This document shows positions 1-11,417 of a stretch of DNA of 64,000 nucleotides, piece after piece; the stretch's first letter is position 1, and every line of letters starts with the position of its first letter. Origin of the DNA: Pelobates cultripes (taxonomy: Eukaryota; Chordata; Amphibia; Anura; Pelobatidae); contig OW240918.1 of the NCBI GenBank assembly GCA_933207985.1, forward strand, positions 109,999,454 through 110,063,453. Reading direction: 5' to 3'. The position numbers and the translations under genes were made by a program. The notes under the pieces are model-generated. The model did no database searches. It had not been told where the DNA came from and saw only the letters and a list, made by a program, of their open reading frames with translations.

Positions 1-487
1 TCTGTGTATGGGGGGTCGTGTGTGTGGGGCAATGTGTGTATGGGGGGCAGACTGTATGTCTGTGTGTGTATGGGGTGTGCAGTGTGTGTATGGGGGCAGT
101 GTTTGTCTGGCAGTGTGTATGGGGACAGTGTTTGTGGAGCAGTGTGTGAATGGGGGCACTGTATGTCTGTGTGGGGCAGTGTGTTTATGGGGGCATTGTA
201 TTTATGGGGGGGCACTGTTTGTATGTGTGGGGCAGTGTGTGTATGGGGGCACTCTGTGTATGGGGGGTTGTGTGTGTGGGGCAATGTGTGTATGGGGGGG
301 CAGCAGTGTGTGTAGGGGTGTGCAGTGTGTGTATGGGGGGCAGCGTTTGTCGGGCAGTGTGTGTATGGGGGCAGTGTGTGTATGGGGACAGTGTTTGTGG
401 GGCAGTGTGTGCATGGGGGCACTGTATGTCTGTGTGGGGCAGTGTGTGTATGGGGGGCACTGTATGTATGTGTGGGGCAGTGTGTAT
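1..487 (+). repeat. G-rich minisatellite
   Basis: Degenerate tandem copies of a TGTGTGTATGGGGGCAG-like unit (about 17-35 bp, often paired into longer units) fill this stretch and produce long spurious open frames on both strands. It stops where the sequence switches to the ACATACA-type repeat. Its start lies outside the window. No coding function is supported. Confidence 0.9.
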
Positions 488-730
488 GGAGTGGCATACA
501 TACATACACTGACATACATACACACTGGCATACATACACTGGCATACACACACTGGCATACATACACACACTGGCATACATTCATACACTGACATACATA
601 CACTGGCATACATACATACACTAGCATACACACACTGGCATACATACATACATACATACACTGGAATACATACACACACTGGCATACACACATACACTGG
701 CATACACACACTGGCATACATACACACACC
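488..730 (+). repeat. CATACA/CTGG tandem repeat
   Basis: Short-period tandem repeat built from CATACATACACACTGG-type units (roughly 14-22 bp, variable), directly abutting the G-rich minisatellite. The composition is close to the reverse complement of the neighbouring GTGTATG repeat, so the two could fold on each other. Non-coding. Confidence 0.9.
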
Positions 731-1127
731 TAATTTTCAGCCACCCTCCTCTCTTCCTTACCATTTCGTGGCAGGAGGGTGACTGTCGGCTGCCTCTCCT
801 CACGGCCTTTCTCTCTGCCTTCCCGCGCGGAGTAAAGTGGGAGGAAGTGACCGGACGTCACTTCCTCCCAGCAGCACTTGCTTTCCGGCTGCATTTTTTT
901 TTTTAAAGGGGCATGGCCCCGCTATTACAGCGCTGACCGGGCCCCTGAAGATAATAGGGCCACCTAAACGCTTGGGCCACCTGATGGGCCCCATCAGCGT
1001 GTGGGCCCCGGTGCAGATGCACCAGCGGCAGTTCCGCTGATACACGTAGGGCCCGGGCGGCCGGGCCCCCCAGGACCGCCGGGCCCATGACAATTGTCAC
1101 GGTTGTCATGCCCTGATGGCGGCCCTG
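731..1127 (-). mobile_element. GC-rich end of a hAT-like non-autonomous element
   Basis: Read on the minus strand, the segment starts CAGGGCCGCCATCAGGG, a hAT-style CAGGG terminus, and continues into GC-rich sequence with repeated GGGCC blocks. It resembles in style the element at 11907, which also begins CAGGGCCGG and contains a minisatellite. The matching far terminus is not visible; it may lie left of the window, with the tandem repeats at 1-730 inside the element. TCTGTGTT (1128-1135) would be the flanking 8 bp on this side. The family name is inferred from the terminus only. Confidence 0.45.
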
Positions 1128-1380
1128 TCTGTGTTACTTGCACATTCCACTCCTGAAGAGTCAGCTTACCGTCCTCTGGGAAAAAAATGGTATTATCAGC
1201 TCCATTTCGTTTAACCAGCAACCAGGAAGCCCCATTTTTACGGTATGTTTGCCACTTTTAATGCTGCTGTGATGGGGGGGAAGGTCTTACTCTTTAGCAT
1301 GGTGGCTGAGGATAAATTGATGAAAAGCTTGATCTGCTCAAACTGTCCTGGTGGAGGTGAATTTTTCCGTGAAGCTTGTA
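1128..1380. other. Unassigned sequence
   Basis: No frame, repeat boundary or RNA gene recognised. It may be degraded L1 sequence belonging to the ORF1 fragment that follows on the minus strand, but no residues support this. Confidence 0.3.
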
Positions 1381-2100
1381 TTATCCTGTTCTTCCAGAGA
1401 AATAATAGAGCTTTGTGATCACGTCCCTGAATGTAGGCCCCAGATGTTTTGGCCTGGGTAACTGGTGTGTGCGGTCTAGCAATAGTTCCATGTCTGACAG
1501 GGCTGGGACATAGACACGGAAAATGTCCTGAACATATGTCGTTAACTCACGAGGTGTTACAGATTCCGGGATCCCCCATATGCTTATGTTATTGCGCGTG
1601 TCCCTGTCTTCAAGTTTGGCAACCTTCTCTTCCAAGAACTTGAACTTATGCTCTAGTGAGGGGTAGGCTTCTGCCAGGGTGTTATGCGCATCCACAATCT
1701 CTTCTGTCCGCTCCTTCAGTCTCGCCGTCCGGCCCCCACTGATTGTATACAAATAAAATAGGTGCGCTGTACCTTTAAATATTTAAATAATATATGTTAC
1801 ACTGAGTGTGGTTATACTGTGCACACACTCCTCGTTTTTTTGCACTAATTTATGCACTATTTGCACTTTTAAATATTTAAAGGTACAGCGCACCTATTTT
1901 ATTTGTATTTTATGTATGGTGTTTTATGAGCTTGTACACTTTTAGGTGCTGCTCTACCTTTATTATCTTTATATTTATTCAATATTTAGCACTTTTTAGC
2001 GCCTTCTATTGCTTGTTTGTTTTTTAGTTTTTTCCCACTGATTGTATGTCCGATCATATATTCAAGGCTATTTGCAGTACGTCTGCATGAAAAGTGCATC
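1381..2100 (-). pseudogene. L1-type LINE ORF1 fragment, split by an insertion
   Basis: The minus-strand frame at 1381-1752 reads as an L1 ORF1p: a charged coiled-coil stretch (LKERTEEIVDAHNTLAEAY), then the family signature DRDTRNNISIWGIPESV at the start of the RNA-recognition-like domain, and further on a DRTHQLPRP / FRDVI motif. L1 ORF1p is an RNA-binding chaperone that coats the LINE transcript. The frame resumes upstream at about 2048 (residues MIGHTIS) after a 285-bp insertion with a 14-bp target duplication, so the two parts belong to one broken copy. ORF1 N-terminus, ORF2 and UTRs are not recognisable around it. Confidence 0.8.
1749..2033. mobile_element. 285-bp palindromic insertion in L1 ORF1, 14-bp TSD
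   Basis: The 14-mer CCCACTGATTGTAT occurs immediately left (1735-1748) and right (2034-2047) of this segment, so it inserted into the L1 ORF1 copy. Inside are two perfect 38-bp inverted arms, 1750-1787 and 1868-1905, separated by an 80-bp loop, then a T-rich right part ending in TTTTTTAGTTTTTT. A 14-bp TSD and a homopolymer-rich end suggest LINE-driven retrotransposition of a SINE-like RNA. The inverted arms are more typical of a MITE, but TSDs that long are not. Class left open. Confidence 0.7.
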
Positions 2101-2734
2101 CGGTCCAAATGTCTGAGACGGTGTAAGGTGTAGTTGAAGTGTTCTTTGCTTCAGATTTTTGCATGTTTTCGATGACATTGGTGTGGGTGTAGTATTCCCA
2201 ACACTTGGTGCCGTTTCTAACTGATTTATGCTGATATTTCAGGCTGTGAACACCGTAGGTCGGAGGAGCCCAAGACTTACATGTCCGTGCTTGCTCATCG
2301 CTAGGACACGCCCCAATAAATATTCTTAATTGTAACAGCCAGGAATTTTTATCTCCTGTATGGGGTAAACATGAAACAGCACACAGTGTAATCTGTATAT
2401 ATAGTATACAAGAATGTATAAAAAGTGAAACACTCACACTTTTTAGAGCCTATTATAAGTTGGCTCTAGCCTTATAAAGCATTTTGTCTCTTTAGAGACA
2501 TTCAGGATAATTTCCCCAATGTTAGGAACTCCAATAGCTCAGTACTGCCAAACACAGGAACTCTGAAGTCCAGAGAAAGGTATGGATAAATGCATTGGTT
2601 CACATATATTAAAAAATAAATAAATGGATAAATACAAGTGTAGCATTTTAAACTGGTATGGGTCTTCCTCAGGTACAAGATTAAACACAAATGGGCACAA
2701 TCCACTTTTTCTGGTTCTTAAGCTACTCAAACTA
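2048..2734. other. Unassigned AT-rich sequence
   Basis: Open frames here are short and show no domain. At about 2640-2690 the minus strand has an element-end-like stretch (CCTGAGGAAGACCC) of the kind seen beside PLE remnants, but too diverged to assign. A T/A-rich run with AAATAAATAAAT lies at 2610-2630. Confidence 0.3.
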
Positions 2735-3115
2735 AACTAAATTAATAGTTTTTAATACTTTTTGCTCCTCTATATGTTATTTTTGGTTGTTCTGGTAGGA
2801 TGTTCTGTAAAATTGGTTCATCCCTCAGAACGTGCCAATATTTATGAATTATACTGCATATCTTTTTGTTATTTCAATTAAAAGTACAGATAAAAGGGAT
2901 ATCATCTAATTTTTTGTCATCTTTTTTATGTTTATATTTTAATACATTCTCCCTTGGGATTTTTCTTACTTCTTCAAGTGTTTCCCCAATTTCCTCTTTA
3001 TCATATCCCTTTTGTATAAATTGTTCTTTTATGTAATTTGCTTGTGAGATGTAGTCTCCGTCCTCTGTGCAGTTGCCCCTAATTCTTATATTATTGGCCC
3101 CTTGGTGCATTAGTT
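2735..3115 (-). pseudogene. Penelope-like element (PLE) fragment
   Basis: Minus-strand translation gives the conserved PLE segment between the reverse transcriptase and the endonuclease: RIRGNCTEDGDYISQA, then FIQKGYDKEEIGE (the F-x-x-GY block), DIPFICTFN and, after one in-frame stop, an IIHKYWHVLRDEP-type block followed by PEQPKITYRGAKS. PLEs encode an RT fused to a GIY-YIG nuclease. Only this middle piece of about 125 residues survives. The RT core and GIY-YIG domain are missing at this site. A second PLE piece at 51.5-52.6 kb covers the adjacent, more C-terminal part. Confidence 0.8.
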
Positions 3116-3130
3116 AGCCATGGTCTATGG

Positions 3131-3266
3131 CAGTGATCGGAAACCTTTGGCACTCCATATGTATTGGAGTACATCTCCCGTAATACTCTTACACCCATAA
3201 TGCTGGCAAAGCATCATGGGAGGTGTAGTCCAAAACATCTGGAGTGCCGAAGGTTGCCTATGCCTG
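3131..3266. mobile_element. hAT MITE (136 bp) with 8-bp TSD
   Basis: Short element with long imperfect terminal inverted repeats: left CAGTGATCGGAAACCTTTGG, right reverse complement CAGGCATAGGCAACCTTCGG, both followed by CACTCC. The flanks GTCTATGG (3123-3130) and GTCTGTGG (3267-3274) form an 8-bp duplication with one mismatch, the size made by hAT transposases. No coding capacity. The one TSD mismatch and about seven arm mismatches indicate an old insertion. Confidence 0.85.
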
Positions 3267-3420
3267 GTCTGTGGTGACAACTATTCCTTTCGATCTAACA
3301 ATTTGCGTCTACTTTTTTGAAATAATTCTTCATTATTATGTGTGATTCATGTATTGAGATTGTGATATACTTAAATATTTTTATTTCATTCATTTCTAGC
3401 ATATATTTTTTTCTTTTTAC

Positions 3421-3512
3421 AGTATTTGGGGGACTGCCTCACAGCCCAGGCAATCTCCCTGTTGGCAGTTACATGGCCACCTATTGCGGCCATGTCATTT
3501 CGTCTCTGGAAG
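3421..3512. repeat. Fragment of a dispersed GGGGGACTGCCT repeat
   Basis: GGGGGACTGCCT followed by AGCCCAGGCA and a GGCCATGT block recurs in better form at about 53985-54080 and partly at 43568. It therefore looks like a piece of the same non-autonomous family, directly abutting the L1 that follows. Homology is judged by eye over short blocks. Confidence 0.35.
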
Positions 3513-3514
3513 TT

Positions 3515-4860
3515 TTGAACTTTCTAGTGGGACCAGACAGGGGTGTCCATTGTCACATTATTATTTGTGTTGGCAGTTGAGCCCTTGGCTGAATAGATTA
3601 GAAACTGTGTAGAGATAGGGGATTGCGGTTAGAGACAAAATTTATAAAATTGGTCAATTTGCAGATGACGTTATGTTATCATTAAAAACCCTATGTTCTC
3701 AATAACACCCTTAATGTCTATCTTGTAAGAATTTGGTGAAATTTCCTATTACAAATAAAATACCAAAAAAAAGCACTCCTTTTTTTTACACTATGGTTTG
3801 AATTGGATATTTTAAAAAAACAGTTTGCCTTTGATTGGAGAGACTTACATTTCCTAGGGTATGTAAGGGGAATGGGTTTACCAGACTTTGCTCATTATTA
3901 TCATGCTACCAATGCAGCTGCTGCGTTAAAATTTAATTTAGATACTGGACAGCCCCAATGGCTTGAGATGGGGACAACAAAGATTTTCCCACATCTTATT
4001 AAATAAATAGTATGGCATTCTCCACCTCGACGACCATGTTACATAAATATGTTCCCATCCACTAAAATGACTATAAAATCATGGAACATATTATATAAAA
4101 AAATTTAACCCTTTGCAATTTGGTCTAGGGCAACTCCATGATCAGTTTTAATTTATGACATTAGATTTAGATTACTGCACATCACATTCTATCACAAACA
4201 CTGATAATGTCTTTACATTAAACAAAATTTGCAAATTTGACCAAATGAAAAACAAATTTGATTTGAACATTTCTGATGAAATAATATACAACAAAATAAT
4301 TGATCTTATTATTGTAAATTGTGGCCTTTCAGGATTGGATCCGAACTAAAGTAAACTGGAATTATCAAAATTAGAAAAAATATACTATTCGGATCTTGTT
4401 CAGAAAGGAGCCATTTCTATATGCTCATTTGGCCCGGGAACTAAATAAAACATTTGATTCAATGATAAAATAGGAGGAAGAACTGGGTAAAACATTTAAC
4501 ATCACAGAATGGATTAACTTTGTAGATGTATTGAAAGGTATTACACGGCGTGTGGCACATTTAGAGTGAATTCATCACATACAAATATATGCTGGAGGGG
4601 GTGTGGAGAAAGGGGATATTTGTGTCAAATGCTGTGGTCGTGCCATAAAATTAGACCTTATTATAATTCGATATATAAATTAATTAAAACTGTTGACAAT
4701 TCAATTGATAATTTGACACCAGAGCTTTGTCTCTTCAAGCAAATTCCCATAAATTTACCAAATTAGAATAAAATTACACTAGGCTATATTCTAATTTCCA
4801 CAACGACAACTATCACCCGACACTGGACTCAAATATTTGAATAATAACAATAATCCTTTA
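3515..4860 (+). pseudogene. L1-type LINE ORF2, 3' part, degraded
   Basis: Reading through frameshifts and stops, the segment gives the end of an L1 reverse transcriptase and the C-terminal domain: the TRQGCPLS-type block near 3525, the catalytic F-A-D-D motif at 3658-3669 (intact), a GMGLPDFAHYYHA block at about 3865 (G-LPD-YY-A, characteristic of L1 ORF2 C-termini), and a CWR-C/H..W cysteine-rich end near 4590. ORF2p normally supplies endonuclease and RT for target-primed insertion. Here only about the last third remains, so this is a 5'-truncated copy. Its tail runs into the next L1 at about 4885. Confidence 0.8.
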
Positions 4861-4965
4861 TCAAAGTGTCGCCAAAATTTTTCAGACGGGGCATGGCCTG
4901 GCTGTTGAGGAACATGGCGGCTTAATTCATATGCTACCTGCTGGCTCTGCTATAATGCTCGCCTA

Positions 4966-5875
4966 ATGCAATCTCCAAATGCCGAAATGGGTAAAACTCA
5001 CTGGGCATCTGCTGCCCAACAGGCACAGGACACCCCCAGGGGCTCTGCTACCTCCTCGCTTCGACATTACTTGGTCACCCTAGCTGACTTCATGTCGCAG
5101 GCCTCAAAACAACTCGAGAGCCTCCAGTCTTTCCGGTCCCCCGTCAAGGGATAGTGACCACACGGCCCAACAACATGCTGCTCATCTCCACCAAGGCACA
5201 GGGGATCAGCATGTGGAATGGATCACGCTGACCTCCAAGAGGCTAACACAGACCTATGCAAATCTATCACGGCGGAGCTGCACGCACTTCGCGAGGACCT
5301 GCAAAGCCTCAAATAACGAGTCTCCCAAGTGGAAGATGACTGTGACCACCTGTCCTGCTCACAAGCTGCCAACAGTGATGCCCAATTCACCAGATGGCCT
5401 ATCACGTCAAGGATCTTAACAACAGGGGCAGGCTACAGAACATACGAGTCAGAGGCCTCTCGGAGGAGCTGGATCAGGCCAAACCAATCAAAGAAACTGA
5501 TTGCAGTTTCTAATGGCAGTCTTCAATGGACTTCTCGGCAGACCGCCTTACAGCCCTATGGAATTTGTTCACAGGGCATTCCGGCCTAGGGCCTTCCTGA
5601 AGGCCCACCAAAAGATGCCATATGCTGCATGGCTAACTTTCAACTGAAATAAGACATTATGTGAAAGGCAAGAGAAGCCATGTGGGTTACCCATGAGGGG
5701 GCTGACATCCAACTGTTCCCAGACCTGTCGCCTGCCACTTTGGCCTACCGGCGGGCCCTACAACCCCACACAAGGATCTTACAATCTAATAAGATCTGCT
5801 ACCACTGGCAATTCCCTACAGGACTAATGGTGCTTAACCAGAAGCCTTCTTGGTGAGGGATGCCTGGATATGGCG
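4966..5875 (+). pseudogene. L1 ORF1 (RNA-binding chaperone), frameshifted
   Basis: The first frame starts MQSPNAEMGKTHWASAAQQ and stops at 5154. Later pieces, in shifted frames, give a coiled-coil stretch (ITAELHALREDLQSL, about 5266-5313), the ORF1 signature block NRGRLQNIRVRGL near 5420-5460, and a C-terminal block with DLSPATLAYRRAL followed by a Y-W-FP pattern (about 5725-5825). This order (coiled coil, RRM-like domain, C-terminal domain) is that of L1 ORF1p. At least three frame changes make it non-functional. Confidence 0.75.
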
Positions 5876-7329
5876 TCTCTTCTAGATGAATTGCAACCCC
5901 CTGCGGTCTCCCTTCAGTGACCAGACCCTTTGACATTCTACTTACCTGCTATGGACTCTTCAACAATGGTGCCAAAACCACCTCAGATACAGCAGTTGAG
6001 AATCCAGGCTTCCCAACCTTCTGGTCCCCTTAACGGACTCCTTCATATACGGACAGTGCCACCCTGGGATCCCTTTCCTCTTCTTAGCTGGAAGGAACTC
6101 AGGAACTTAAGCCAGCCTCCCCGATTACATCTTGTGAAGGGCATCCATTTACTGCTGGGACTCTTGGAGACGAGCCTGTCACGGATTGCTAATAGAATAA
6201 ATGGTGGACTCTTTGGGCCACTCCTCCTAGCTGTTTTCCCTCCTTCCTGTTTCTCATTCACCACGGGAGACCCCCTTCTGCCTCCCTATACTAAAGCCAT
6301 ACCCCATGGACACCCTGTTTACTCAAGAGAGGTTTAATGACCACTGGCCCCCGTAGGGCACATTCTACCACTGGCCCCCTCCTATATGCAGGGTTGATGG
6401 GTCCCAGTCACCTAGATCACTGCCAACCTTCAGGAGGACCTCCCTGGGCCCACTACCCACGCACAGGGCACTAATTCTACACCTGGGGCTCACTTGGGAG
6501 GGCAGAGGGGGGGATGGGAAGCAGGGGCTCACAACGGTCTGGGCCACCATCGGTTCCATGACTCTTGATGACCTTTTTGAGATCGAGAGGGGGGTGGTGC
6601 CGGACCAGCCTGCTCGGATGATCCCGGACACGGGCGTAAGCAGCATACTCTAGTAGAAGCTTGGGCACATCTCCTGCATGGCTTCTGTTGGGGGTGGGGG
6701 TACTACAACTGAGACCTGAGACAGGGAGGGGTCATTACACTTACCTAGGGTTGGCGCGCTTCCTTGTAAATATGAGGGGGATAACTTCCTAATGCCCCTA
6801 TTTTGTCAAATTTCTTTACCTTTTCCTGAAGTTCAACGTTTACCTACATGTATGCTCTATCTTGGTTATGCTATTGAGGTTGTATATTGCAATGTTAGGA
6901 CCATTTTATTTTATTTAGACAAGGATTAACAATGTGAATTATATTTAGAGTGTGAGCCATTAAGGGAAGTCGAGAATGTACTGACTGGACTAGATCCCCA
7001 CTTGCTCCAGATAGACCTCTTTAGGATCAGAGCGGACTTAAACAGACCTGACCCACACGGGGAATCCTGGTCTCCGACACCGTCCCCCATTGGAGCTAAG
7101 CGTCATTGACTTGGTGCGCGGCACTCCCAGACCACTGGTAATCTCAGAGTTTACTGCTCCCCGATGCTTCTACTCTCACTGCTGCAGTGGACGGTTGTGT
7201 GCTACTAAAGCATACTTAAACATTGTGCTTTCCCCCTCCTCCATCTCATTTGTCTCTCTCCCTGCGGTTCTTTCTTCCCCTCTCCCTCTAACCTTCCCCC
7301 TCCCCTTCCCTCTGCACCTTTAACCGCCC
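5876..7329 (+). other. L1 inter-ORF and endonuclease region, too decayed to read
   Basis: This should contain the L1 ORF1-ORF2 spacer and apurinic endonuclease. I find open frames (for example 5930-6337) but no convincing endonuclease motif. The segment at 7200-7320 is pyrimidine-rich (TCTCCCTC runs), possibly a later expansion. Assigned to the element only by position. Confidence 0.4.
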
Positions 7330-10300
7330 TTGACTAAATGGAGACTGATTGAATACATGCTCTCCAGACTGGACCTTCTGATAGAAGCAGGACAAACGCT
7401 TTGAGACTACTTTACCGACAACACCCCTAACCAGACCTCCCCCACACTCTTATGGGAAGCGCACAAATGCGTGATGAGAGGCTATTTCATCTGTAAGGGT
7501 ACGGAGCTAAAGAAACAAAATAGATGAACATGACAACCCTCATACAGGATATCCAACAGTTGGATACCCTCAATAAAAGTTTTCAGATCTCAGCACAACA
7601 GACACAGCTCCTACAACTCTGACGAGACTTAACCACTCTATTAAATGCCAGACACCATAGAGATGTTCTGCGGCACAAGACCTTTTTTTCACTTCACGGG
7701 AACAAGAGTGGTAGATTACTGGCCCGAATGTTGCAAAAACGTAGACAGACCAAATAAATAGAATGCATTAGAGACAAATCAGACACTCTCCACCGCATGC
7801 CGAATAAGATCCATGAGGAGATTCGGGCTTACTATTCTGACTTATACTCCATACCCCAGCCCCACACAGAAGCAGCCAAAGGCAGACTGAGGGACGCTAT
7901 TCAATCCTACCTGACAGCACATACCATGAATACATACACAGCAGACCTTTTGGACTGTCCCCTGACCATAGAGCAACTAGCCCAGGCCGTGAAGCAGTCG
8001 AAACCTGGTAAATGCCAAGGACCTGATGGTCTGCCCATAGGTTATTATAAATGCTTTGCAGAAACATTATACCCACAAATGCACACTGCTTTAACTCTAT
8101 ACAAGATTGTCACCGACTCCCCAAGCAATCCCTTGCAAAACATATAACTATCATTCCAAAGGAGGGCAAGGACAGAGAGCACTGTGGGAGCTACAGGCCC
8201 ATCTCATTAATCAAATCAAAATGCTTACCATGCACCTGCAAATGCGCATACCCTCCCTGGTTCATCCGGACCAGGTCGAGTTTGTAGCTAGATGAGAGGC
8301 CTGTGATAACACCATTAGGGCGCTCGCCCTCCTGTATGGGAAACGGGGCACCATAGAGGGCCTTCTTCTGCAATCTATTGACTCGGAGAAGACCTTTGAC
8401 AGGGTTTTGTGGGACTACATGTTCCCCACCGTGGCCCAGTTGGGCATGGGACCGCACCTGCGGGCTTGGATCAAAGTACTGCATGAAAATCTGACCACGC
8501 AGATACTAGTGAATGGGGCTTTGAAACCAGACTTCTCGATACATAATGGCAGGCACCAGTGATGCCCCTTGTCCCCAATGCTCTTCGCCCTTGCCCTGGA
8601 GCCATTCTTGACGGCCATGAGACATAACCCAGACATCCGGACACAGGAGGCACACAGCACAAGATAGCGCCCTATATTGACAATCACCTGGAGGTGTCCC
8701 TTCCCAACATCCTGAAGGCCTTTCGAGACTTTGGGGCAATCTCAAACCTGACAATTTTCTTCTCTAAATCCCACATATTAAATGTGAATATCCCCAAGGC
8801 GCGAGCCGACCCGTTTCGCCAGAGCCATACATACCAGTGGACGGACCGTAAGGTCCGATACCTGGGCATCTGGCTGACAGGGCGGCACTCAGACCTCTTT
8901 AAGGAGAATTTTTCCCCAATGTTGGCCAGGTTTCGAGAAGAAATTAGAGAATGGTCATACCCACACATCTCTTGGTTCGGGTGGCTACAGGTGACAAAGA
9001 TGAACTTTCTCCCCAGACTGCTATACTTATTCCTCACTATCCCTATACTGATTCCTAGACCATTTTTTAGCAGACTGCGTATGGCTTTCAGGACTTATGT
9101 CTGGGGAGGGAAGAGACCCTACATAAAATACGACCAACTCACACAACCCAAAGACCAGGGAGGGATGGCCCTACCAGACATTCACCTTTATTATCAGACC
9201 TGCCATTTACTGAGGGTAGTGGAATGGTCTAAACAGAAAATCTCTAACTTATGAAAGGGGGTGGAGGATGAAGAGGCCAGAAAACCAGTTGCCTCAATAC
9301 CTTGGCTGCCGAGATCAGACGGCGAACAGAGATACTCTGCATACACAGAAGACACTCTCCAAGTCTGCTGTCGCATGCTGCCTAAATTTAGCCTGTCAGC
9401 TTTTCCGTCCCCATAATTACCCCTGACATACAACACAGACTTCCCACCAGGACTGAACCCTAAGGCCTTCAGAGATGTGATTGAGGACCCTCATCCAAGA
9501 CTACACCACGTTATATCAACAGGTGGACTTAAGACTATAACAGATGTAACACGAAGCACCACACCCTCACTACTACCTTTAAGCCTTTAAGTACAACCAA
9601 ATCAAGAGCTATGTTGACACCCTCCCAAGGGGACAAGCCCGTTCAAGAGACCCAAACCTATTTGAAAGCATTTGCATGACTTCGGACACCTTGCCCCATG
9701 GGGTATCTTTCCTATACTCCATGCTACAACTCCAAACCCGTACCGAACTCCCAAAATGTATGAGTAAATGGGAGACAATACTGAACTGCACGTTCAGTGA
9801 TGCCGAATGGGAAAAGATTTTCTATCTGACACACCACTGTTCGATCTTTAGCAAGACCAGGAGACTGCCTACAAGCTCCTGACCACCTGGCATCGAACTC
9901 CGTCTGCCCTGAGGTCTATGTACTCAGATCATTCAGATCGCTGCTGGAGGTGTGATGTGGAGACCGGTACTCTTTATCACATCTGGTGGGAGTGTAGGAC
10001 CATTTAGATTGTTTTGGAAGGGAATCCAAGACATGCTATAACTTTTTACTGATGACCCTCCCCCACATGACCCAGCCTCATTATTACTACACCACACAAA
10101 GTCCCCTAAGACAACATATAAAAAAATCAATCATGATCAGGATCCTGAATATTGCTAAACAAATGATTCCCTAATTTTGGAGGCAACCATTCACCCCACC
10201 CCTGGCTTTGTAGTTATCCCAGATGGAGGAGCTCAGGGCAGTGGGGGAACTGACTGCTGACAGGAATTCAGGGGTTTATCTAGGGATATGGGCACATTGG

Positions 10301-10380
10301 TTATTGACCACTGCCAAGGAAGACTTTGCTCGCAGACTAGCTTAGGTCAAGACTGAAAAACAGATAGTGGAAGACTGAAC
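7330..10380 (+). pseudogene. L1 ORF2 reverse transcriptase and C-terminus, degraded
   Basis: Recognisable blocks in order: linker region (LLWEAHKCVMRG, about 7450), KIHEEIRAYYSDLYS (7803), PGKCQGPDGLPIGYYK (RT start, about 8010), EKTFDRVLWDY (about 8387), a C-PLSPMLFALALEP block (about 8565), a long open C-terminal frame 8694-9254 with WGGKRPYIKY and GGMALPDIHLYYQ, and a CWRCDVETGTLYHIWWEC zinc-knuckle-like end (about 9942). The catalytic A-D-D box is degenerate: around 8670 the frame reads Y-I-D-N. Numerous stops confirm it is dead. RT plus endonuclease would act on the element's own RNA. Confidence 0.8.
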
Positions 10381-10880
10381 CACCCTCCCCTTCCCTCCTT
10401 CCTAATCTCTATTTCACCCCCAGTTTTCTATACTTCTCTCTCTGTTCCCCCTTTACCTTGCTCTCAAGCACCGGTGTTATCACTGTTCATTCCCGCATGC
10501 AGTACTAGGGCTGCAGACATCGGTGGTCAGTTGATGTACTAAAGGAGACCGACTTGCCCTGTTCCTGAAGTAAGGACCAAGGTTTGTTTTCCATTAATGT
10601 CAAATACACATTAGGGTGCTTGGGAACCTGGAACACTCAATATCTATCAGTGGGATGAGACCGGTGTTTCTCATGAACATGGAGCTGTTTACTCAGTTTT
10701 AAATGTGTATTATGGTATTTACGATGTGAACTGCACTAGTCATTGTTTTTTCTGACTTGCTACTCCCGTTGATAGGGACCTGCGTGTCCCACTGTATAAC
10801 TGCCTTGAAATAACTTATTTGACTGAACAATGAAAATTCAACAAAGAAAATACTAATAAAAACATATTTACAAAAAAAAT

Positions 10881-11159
10881 ATTCAGATAATTTCTGCTGC
10901 CATTACTATATCTGTCAGATTTTCCCATCTGCTGTTTTTTTTGTGCCCCAGTCATTAGTTTTAAACGCATCACACCCTTTTCCAACAGATTTTTCCAACA
11001 TTTTCTCAAGCAAAAATTTGGCAGTCTTCTAGAATAGAAAATTCTGTGAAAACTGATTGAATCTGCCAAAAATGTACTGTTAAAAAACATTACTTTTTAA
11101 TTAGTATGATCAAAATAGTAATGGGATATAACCATAACTTTTTAGACAACATTGATAAA
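10881..11159. other. AT-rich spacer, no feature
   Basis: AT-rich sequence between the L1 A-tail and the TSD of the hAT complex. The last 8 bp (11152-11159, TTGATAAA) are the left TSD of the next element. No frame or RNA gene seen. Confidence 0.5.
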
Positions 11160-11344
11160 TAGAGATGAGCGAACCCGAACTATAAAGTTCGTGTTCATAC
11201 CGAACATTACGATTTTTTTACCCCGAACCCGGACATTTCAGTAACAGTTCGGGTTCGAGTTCGGTGTTCGGCGATTTAATGGCGTGTTTTGAAAAGCTGC
11301 AAGGCAGCCAATCAACAAGCGTTTGACTTGTGTGCCCTTAGAAG

Positions 11345-11417
11345 CCATCACAGCCATGCCTACTAATGGCATGGCTGTGATTGGCCAGTGCAGCATGTGA
11401 CCCAGCCTCTATATAAG
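11345..11417 (+). promoter_or_regulatory. Promoter-like region of the outer hAT element
   Basis: A TATATAA box (11410-11416) follows an inverted CCAAT box (ATTGG, about 11379) within the left end of the element. A 14-bp perfect hairpin (ATCACAGCCATGCC with its complement, 7-nt loop) sits just upstream. The spacing is that of an RNA polymerase II core promoter pointing into the element, so it may be the relic promoter of the lost transposase. No transcript evidence. Confidence 0.4.

Larger units (their letters stand above)
4885..10880 (+). mobile_element. Near full-length degraded L1-type LINE
   Basis: A ~6-kb plus-strand element. It has a 5' region with a GGCATGGC start (about 4885), ORF1 at about 4966-5875, a long middle part, ORF2 RT and C-terminus from about 7330 to 10380, a pyrimidine-rich 3' UTR and a terminal AATAAAAACATATTTAC plus A-run at about 10850-10880. 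Both ORFs carry many stops and frameshifts. It differs clearly in sequence from the L1 at 45-49.8 kb, so at least two L1 lineages are present. No TSD could be fixed at the 5' end. Confidence 0.7.

Noticed and set aside
4..729. Long open frames on both strands at the window start
   Set aside because: They are translations of short-period tandem repeats (C/V/Y/G- and C/M/P/H-rich), with no domain.
2054..2437. 127-codon minus-strand frame
   Set aside because: No recognisable domain; composition is that of random AT-rich sequence. It may include decayed ORF1 N-terminus but nothing supports it.
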